Shown here in pieces: positions 58,136-64,000 of a stretch of DNA of 64,000 nucleotides; the first letter of the stretch is position 1, and every line of letters begins with the position of its first letter. Where the stretch lies: positions 7,210,001 through 7,274,000 of the forward strand of contig NC_134029.1 in NCBI RefSeq assembly GCF_964204645.1, read 5' to 3'. The translations under genes were made by a program, and so were the position numbers. This DNA is from Tubulanus polymorphus. Taxonomy: Eukaryota > Nemertea > Palaeonemertea > Tubulaniformes > Tubulanidae. Under the pieces are notes generated by a model. That model was not told where the DNA came from. It worked only from the letters and a program-made list of their open reading frames with translations, and did not search any database.

Positions 58136-58303
58136 ATAGTAGACAAAAACCCACAATAAAAAGAAAAACTATCTGGTAGCTTAACGTTTCAACTCAATTC
58201 TATGAGCCATTTTCAATAACTGTTTTTGAAAATGGCTCATAGAATTGAGTTGAAACGTTAAGCCAGATAATTTTTCTTTTTATTGTGGGTTTTCGTCTAC
58301 TAT
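58136..58303. mobile_element. Foldback element: near-perfect 80-bp inverted repeat, 9-nt loop
   Basis: The left arm (58136-58216) and right arm (58226-58303) pair almost completely, differing by a few substitutions and a small indel. The loop is about 9 bases. Each arm contains CAACTCAATTCTATGAGCC and AACCCACAATAAAAAG, or their inverse. It would form a very stable hairpin in DNA or RNA. No coding capacity. Confidence 0.85.
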
Positions 58304-60139
58304 TGATATTGGACAGCCACTTGTCTATGGAAACCAACATGAAGATATTTTCAATTTTCTCAAATAGCCCACAAACGAAACTTGAGAATTTACCTTCGGT
58401 TTTCTCGGAGTCAGTCAACAGCTACCGATCTGTACTAACTACCGCAATGAACTTTTTCAAGGTGGCATTAACGGCACATTGTTAGCGGGCATTCAAATGT
58501 CCGCATAGCAAATGTCACAGAAATGTGACTATGGCTGTTGATTAGCATGTCGCAATAATGCCACTACAGCACTTAGGCCTAAGAGATTTAAACATTGTAA
58601 ATTCGGCCGCACTAGATGGTGGCATATAAATCGTGGCATATTCTTATCATCATGGATAGAGGGCAGCACTTTGATTCGGTTTCGCTATAGCAGAGATCCG
58701 TAAAATTGGATAATTTGCATCATTGCGAAGGCTATGACACCTATTGATGTTGTGGTGGACTACTCATGGTGAACATTATTGATCATCTAATCTATTAGCT
58801 AGATAATCAATTACATTCACGATGAGTAGTCTAAACGTGCTGGCTGACGAAGACTTAGTCACTGGGGAAGTTCACCCAGTCCTGGCAGTGGCTGTCTCCA
58901 CAGTGTATCTACGTTGCTCTACGATCCTGTGTAACCACCCACCCAGACACGTTCATTCAAATTCGCGTGACTTTTGCCGACACAACTAGGCCTACTGTAG
59001 GCATTTTTGCCTGTGTTCAAACTGCGATATCTCAGCAAATAAACAACCGATTTTGATAAATAAACTATCTACACTAACCTTATGACGTTTTGTGTTTGTT
59101 CATTATATTTGTTTGAGGATAAAGCCGATTTTACTACGATTAAATTTAAGATACAAAAATGATGCGCTGTTTAGCGATGAGACACGCATCGCTCAAGTGT
59201 CTTGTTGCTAACGAACTACAGTGTTACAATGCCTAGTTTCAAAGTGAAAAAATTGTGTCATTTTTGCTATTTCTGTATTTATATCGCATCAAGCACGGAC
59301 TATGATGAAGGAACCTCCGAATGAACATAATAATAAGAAAACTGAATATGTGAGGTTTGTAAAGAGAGTTTATTTTTCACAATCGGTTTAGTGAAACTGG
59401 ATTTCTGGTGGTTTAAAGCTGCAGTGATCTAAAAGTATCGAGAAAATGTCGTTCGCATCTTAGTGTCTGTGCCGTGGTACATCAGACACTAAGGTTCTTG
59501 GTGAATGGGGAAGAGGTTTAGACAGCCAGTCCAGACAGCCTTCCTACACCGGCCATGTCGACGTTGACTTAAAACATCAACATACGTCCACCACGTAAAA
59601 AAGGCCAACAACCCAACGGCACACGCCCACACACCAGCAGAACATGCCTTTCTCATCAATCCTCTTTTAGACTTATATTACTCATATAGGCTACGATAGG
59701 ACTTACCATTTTTACTAAAGTCAACGATATCGATCGCGAAGTGATTGGCGCCATCATCACTGGAATATGGTTAATGAGGATGGATAACATCATCCCATTT
59801 ATGGAAAACACGTGCGGTTTGTTTACAAAAAATGGCTCCGCACCAGGAGGTGCTGCCCCTCGAGTAGTATGTAACACGAATTCTAGATATATTTTCGAAA
59901 GAAAACTAATTGATTTGAACTTACATCTCCATAAATTATTTGGTTAATTTGTTGTATCACTTTAATCGAATTTTCGAATGTAAACTTACAACGTGTTGAG
60001 CTCAATACAATTAGCACACCTTTTTTTCGTTAATTTCATATATTTCATGTTTCCACGTTACAATCCCTAAATCCGAGCATGCCGGGTAAAAAGTATGCCC
60101 ACGTGACCTTCCTATAGCCATTTATGTACACTCGTGATG

Positions 60140-60194
60140 ATGGCGTGTCCTAAAAATAACAGAAGTTGTCCACCGATTAGCCTTGGCCATACTG
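60140..60194 (+). other. Possible leader exon with a short upstream ORF
   Basis: ATG GCG TGT runs to a strong donor CTG|GTGAGT at 60194. If spliced to the acceptor at 61243, the frame reads GGT TGA and stops at once, giving a 19-residue upstream ORF ahead of the zinc-finger ATG. Splice signals are the only evidence; the exon's 5' end is unknown. Confidence 0.3.
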
Positions 60195-61243
60195 GTGAGT
60201 AGACTATATGGCGGATTTGGCAATGGTGTTTGTGTTTCTCGAGTATTCAATATTATGTGTGTAATATAGTTCAGAACCTGTTTTTTGTGAATCTGTATAT
60301 TTTTTTTTGGTGAGAAATAAATTTATTGTATTGTCAGAACTAGTTTAGTAGTTAGTAACCTAATCGTTGGTGGTAAGCTTTTTATAATCGGATGGGCTTA
60401 TACCAACGTTAGAGATGACAGGGCCAAAACACGGTTGAAAAAAGTAACACTTCAAAAATATACTTTCTATTCACTTCAGTCCACAATTAATGGCTTAATT
60501 CACAAACTAACACAGGTACCTTTCGAAATAATCCAATTTTATGTATGTTACGAGCGATTAATCAACATTATTTTGAGAAATTAATATCTCCACAAATTCC
60601 GCCACTGGCCGCCATTTCTCTGTATTGCATACATGTGGCATGATAGACAAGGTGACCTACAAGGATTTATATAAAACTTCCAAGACGAAACGACAATTTC
60701 TTTTTTTGATGGTTTTCCAACATATATTTCAAATCTTCGTGCTTTCCATGATAATTTTGTCGTTTCGTTAGTTTGTGCTGTTGTCCTGGCCTCAGTCCAC
60801 AGGTGCCAGCACCCTCAACAAGTTTTCGAAATGGCCACCGTTGAATTGACGGAAATTTACTCTCACTTTACGGCCGATTTGCACATGGATTAAGATCGTC
60901 AGGTGAACAGTTATAGGTATCAAACAAACTACGAATCTGTTGTGCGTTGATTACAACAAACATTAGACGGATATCTTAAGAGACAATGAAATGCCAGGCA
61001 AATTACTCGTCAGTCAAATTGGCTGACGAAGATTGCATACAAAAATGACCTTCCCATTCCTGACTGGTTTGTGAAAATATCCGATCGTGAAACTAAAGCA
61101 CAGACAGGTTACTGACTATGTCAGAACCAGAAGTATGAGTATAGCCGACGTAGTCAGCAATGAACATGTTAGGTTTAAGTATATACTATAACTGTGGTTC
61201 TACACTCGCTAAAATTGAGTAATTTTTTGTTGGTTATTTTCAG

Positions 61244-64000
61244 GTTGATTCCTTCAAACTGCTGTATTGAATCCTTGTCTTCATCGAAGTTTCTGAATTT
61301 ACAAGAAAGTGCATAGTGGATTCAGTGAAAGATATTTAAGTTGAGATTCTAAACAATGTCGCAATACAAGCAGCTGAAGCCAAAGTCTACCGTTACGGGT
61401 CTATCTAAGAATTCTCAATTTCCTTTCGATGAATGTGACAGTAGTCGTCGTATCCATCACTTGACGAAGAATACCTCTGGAACCATCATTTTGAACAAAC
61501 AACCTGAATTAGCAGCAAAACGAAACCGCTCGCTCTCTGCCGACTGCACTGTGCCCGCTACTAAAATGACTAGTAGCGGAAATAAATCTCAACCATACAG
61601 AGCCATCCTGCCGACTCCAAATGTTGTGCGCCACATGCCAGCCGTTATTAAGACAATCACACCTGAAACAACAGATTCCAATGGAAAAACTATTTGGCAG
61701 CAAGGTTTTTTAAAGAAAGCCAACTGCATTAAAAGGTATAAGCCGCCACTGGCGGTTGCATTTCAGTTACCTGATCAAACATTCTATCAATGCGAGGCAT
61801 GTAACGATTCATTCATGTTCCATTCTAGTTATGCTAGTCATGTCGAAAGAAAAAGTGTAAATATCAATTTTGTATGCTCTCACTGTCCAATGGATAAGAT
61901 GCAGCATAAATTTCCAAACAAGTGTGCATTATGGCTACACTTAATGGGCCATGTTGTCAGTCAGAAAACTGCTGCCAATGATATGATGTGGTTAGATTCT
62001 GTCAATATGAGTATGATTGCTCTAGAGTATGTTAGAGCTCCTTTTCTAGCTAAAGATGCTAAAGAAATTGATAAGTTTCTTAACATGGCAACTTCTACTA
62101 AAGACAGCCTACCCAAAGATTTCAGCAGTGCAGAAGCCATGACTAGGAGTGGGAACGTAGATTCTGCTGGGGATAACGGATCAGATGAAATTTCAATTCG
62201 GAATGAGAAAGCTTGTGACGGAAAGATTTTTCAAAAAAGTTTGGAGTCTAAATCTGATTCCATCTCGAACAATCATGTAGTACTGGGTGCAATAGATGGA
62301 GAACCATGCATAGATAATCGTAATGCATCGAATGCAAATATGATAACTTCAACTCAGCTACCTCCAAGCTCAACTACCAACAAGACTTTGTCAACATACA
62401 CTGGCAATGATCAGCTTTTGAGTTGTAAGCTTCCTCAATGCGGTATCGTCGGTATTTCTTGGGATTGCCCGGAATGTTTGATTAGTATACCAACAAAAGA
62501 AGGCCTTGCCAAACATTTCAGCACTAAGGATGCAACTTACAAAGGAAATTGTGATGTCTGTTACTTGATGATGCCGAACAAATGTTCATTCGCTGCCCAC
62601 AAACGCACTCATAAATTCACGCCTCCATATGTTTGTCCCGAATGCGGAAAGCAGTTACTTTCTTTAAGTCTTTTCAAGCGCCATTTAACAGCGAAATGTT
62701 TTCATAATTGTCGCTTGATGTGGCTATCTTGTCCAAAATGTCCCAGTTCCGGGTTTTCGAATACTTTTTTGCTGAAAACGCATTTTCAAATGCACCACCG
62801 AGACCTGTTTTATCGTTGTACACAATGCCCAGTTGCGTTTACAACCTGGGATGGCATCAGCAAACATTCAATTGATGTGCACAAGGTTTCAGCTAATCTC
62901 GGGTTCATTTCAAAACAGGTTTACCAATGTCATTTCTGTAAGATATGCTTTGGAGACAATGTTATGTTCATCGAACATTTAGAAAATCACATAGATGCCA
63001 CTTTCAAATATAGCATACCAAAGTATAAATGTCAGATATGTTGTGAACTGTTTTTGTTGCCAAGCGATCTTGTTCAGCATTTAATGGCTCATAACAACCG
63101 TCGACATCAGGTAGTCCCGTTTATGTGCGATTACTGTGGACACCCGTGCGATAATCTTGCAAGCGAAATAAACCATGAAACCCAGAACCATCAGACATAT
63201 ATTCGAAATTTCTTTCTGAACGTTCAAAAACGCGGTCTCATTAAGGTTAATGATCCGCTGGAAAATAAAAAAAATGGTGCAAATGTTACTAGCGAAGTGA
63301 ACATGTCTGCTGATGTAACTGGTGGCAATGGAAATAAGTCAGCTCTATCTACCAAAATAAGTTCTTCTGTTCCAAAGAATGATAATAATCCATTTTCAGA
63401 TCTTTTGAATCCAGATGTGGTGATAAAACAAGAAGTGCCCGATTCCCAATGTGATTGCGGTGGGCTTGACCGAACTGGACCAATTATATCTTCGGATGAT
63501 AGAAATGAAGTGCTTAAAGCACTTGAGAAACAATTGAAGCAAGAAGTCGTTGAAGTTCGCGAAAAGATACGAAATATGCAACATGTTTGTAAATTTTGCG
63601 AGATGGGATTCGAAATTGAAGATGAGTTAATTTCCCACCGTTGTCCAAATGATCACCATGAAATTTCTACAGATGCATTTGAAGATCTACCCGCACGTAA
63701 TGCTGATGTAACCACTACAGTGCCAATAGCAGATGAACTGACCAGTGGTCTAAGAGCTGCTTATATGCTATTACACTATCATGTTTGTAAAACTTGCAAA
63801 AAGTCATTCAACTGTAAACAAGACTTAGAAGAACATTTGACTGAAGCGCATGGCTTTTCTATTGGATGTCAGTTCTCTTGTCTTCTTTGTGGCCTTACAT
63901 ATGCTAGTATTGAAGATCTGAATCGGCACGATAAAAATGTCCATCAACGTCAAAAAGAGCACAGCTTTTATTGTACACTATGCAAAGAGCAGAATATTGC
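61244..64000 (+). CDS. C2H2 zinc-finger protein, ZNF592/687/532-like paralogue (partial, 3' truncated by window)
   Basis: A coding exon starts after the acceptor TTATTTTCAG (61243), and the ATG is at 61356 with TAA two codons upstream in frame. It stays open to the window end, so at least 881 residues. The N-terminus (about 1-140) is Ser/Thr/Lys-rich. The first finger pair (about 146-200) reads CEACNDSFMFHSSYASHVER, then C..C and FPNKC...H...H, the same odd arrangement as in the minus-strand gene. Later CDVCYLMMPNKCSFAAHKRT and PPYVCPECGKQLL fingers mirror CAHCQLPLPSACSLKAHTR of that gene. Further C2H2 fingers run to the edge, with linker segments rich in Ser/Asn and a helix at LKALEKQLKQEV. 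It lacks the DD..L.AA start of the family. I read it as a fast-evolving paralogue; its product is probably nuclear. Confidence 0.82.

Larger units (their letters stand above)
50796..61243. other. Divergent interval between the two zinc-finger genes
   Basis: No conserved coding exon was found in about 10 kb. It should contain the 5' leader and promoter of the minus-strand zinc-finger gene and, toward the right, those of the plus-strand one. Contents noted separately: a TA-flanked MITE (50938-51196), a 20-bp tandem pair (51423-51462), an X-box (51528-51541), two copies of a dispersed element (54149-54480 and 56235-56510), a foldback element (58136-58303) and a cluster of TAGGCCTA octamers. The stretch 51230-51310 is relatively CpG-rich with a CCAATCA box and could be promoter DNA. 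Confidence 0.5.

Noticed and set aside
59656-59947. Overlapping open frames on both strands around 59.7-59.9 kb
   Set aside because: No domain, no splice context, and the frames mirror each other; treated as chance.
1-64000. CRISPR arrays, bacterial operons, ribosomal RNA genes
   Set aside because: None found. Gene structure with introns and the families present are animal.

Overview
The window is animal nuclear DNA: AT-rich, with GT-AG introns, dispersed short transposon relics and conserved metazoan gene families. Nothing in it is bacterial. An invertebrate is most likely (compact genes, introns mostly 0.1-3 kb, an invertebrate-style K2P channel), but I cannot fix the phylum from sequence alone. 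Four protein-coding loci are supported. Their exons were assigned by reading splice signals, checking codon phase across every junction, and comparing the peptides with remembered family features.

Region 1 (about 4.8-19.0 kb, minus strand) is a two-pore-domain potassium channel (K2P) locus. One terminal coding exon (4806-5491) carries the second half of the first selectivity filter, TM2, TM3, the second pore and TM4. Upstream lie four tandem paralogous first coding exons (A-D), each encoding its own N-terminus, TM1, extracellular cap and first pore helix. All four end in phase 1 inside the glycine codon of the first filter, so each can join the shared exon in frame. This looks like an alternative-first-exon cassette array that makes four channels of 396-416 aa.

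Region 2 (20.9-39.7 kb, plus strand) is an EPB41L4A (NBL4) FERM-protein gene, head to head with the channel locus. I place 26 coding exons in a 901-aa reading frame, counting the duplicated exon 7 once, plus a candidate 15-nt microexon. Two features stand out. Exons 7a and 7b are duplicated, equal in length (88 nt) and forced by phase to be mutually exclusive. The last exon is open in two frames, selected by inclusion or skipping of exon 26, and both ends resemble class I PDZ ligands.

Region 3 (39.7-46.9 kb) holds the 3' flank of the FERM gene and mobile-element relics. These include a clean hAT-type MITE with an 8-bp target duplication and a second copy of a MITE also found in a FERM-gene intron.

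Region 4 (46.9-64.0 kb) has two C2H2 zinc-finger genes in divergent orientation. One is a large single-exon coding region on the minus strand (46899-50777, 1292 aa) of the ZNF592/ZNF687/ZNF532 family. The other, on the plus strand (61356 to the window end), is partial and shares the same unusual finger architecture; it appears to be a diverged paralogue. The roughly 10 kb between them contains TA-flanked and foldback MITEs and an RFX X-box-like site.

The first 4.8 kb has no gene, only MITEs and the degraded 3' end of a LINE. There is no obvious pathway joining the four loci. The novelty is in isoform architecture: alternative first exons in the channel, and mutually exclusive exons plus a dual-frame terminus in the FERM gene.
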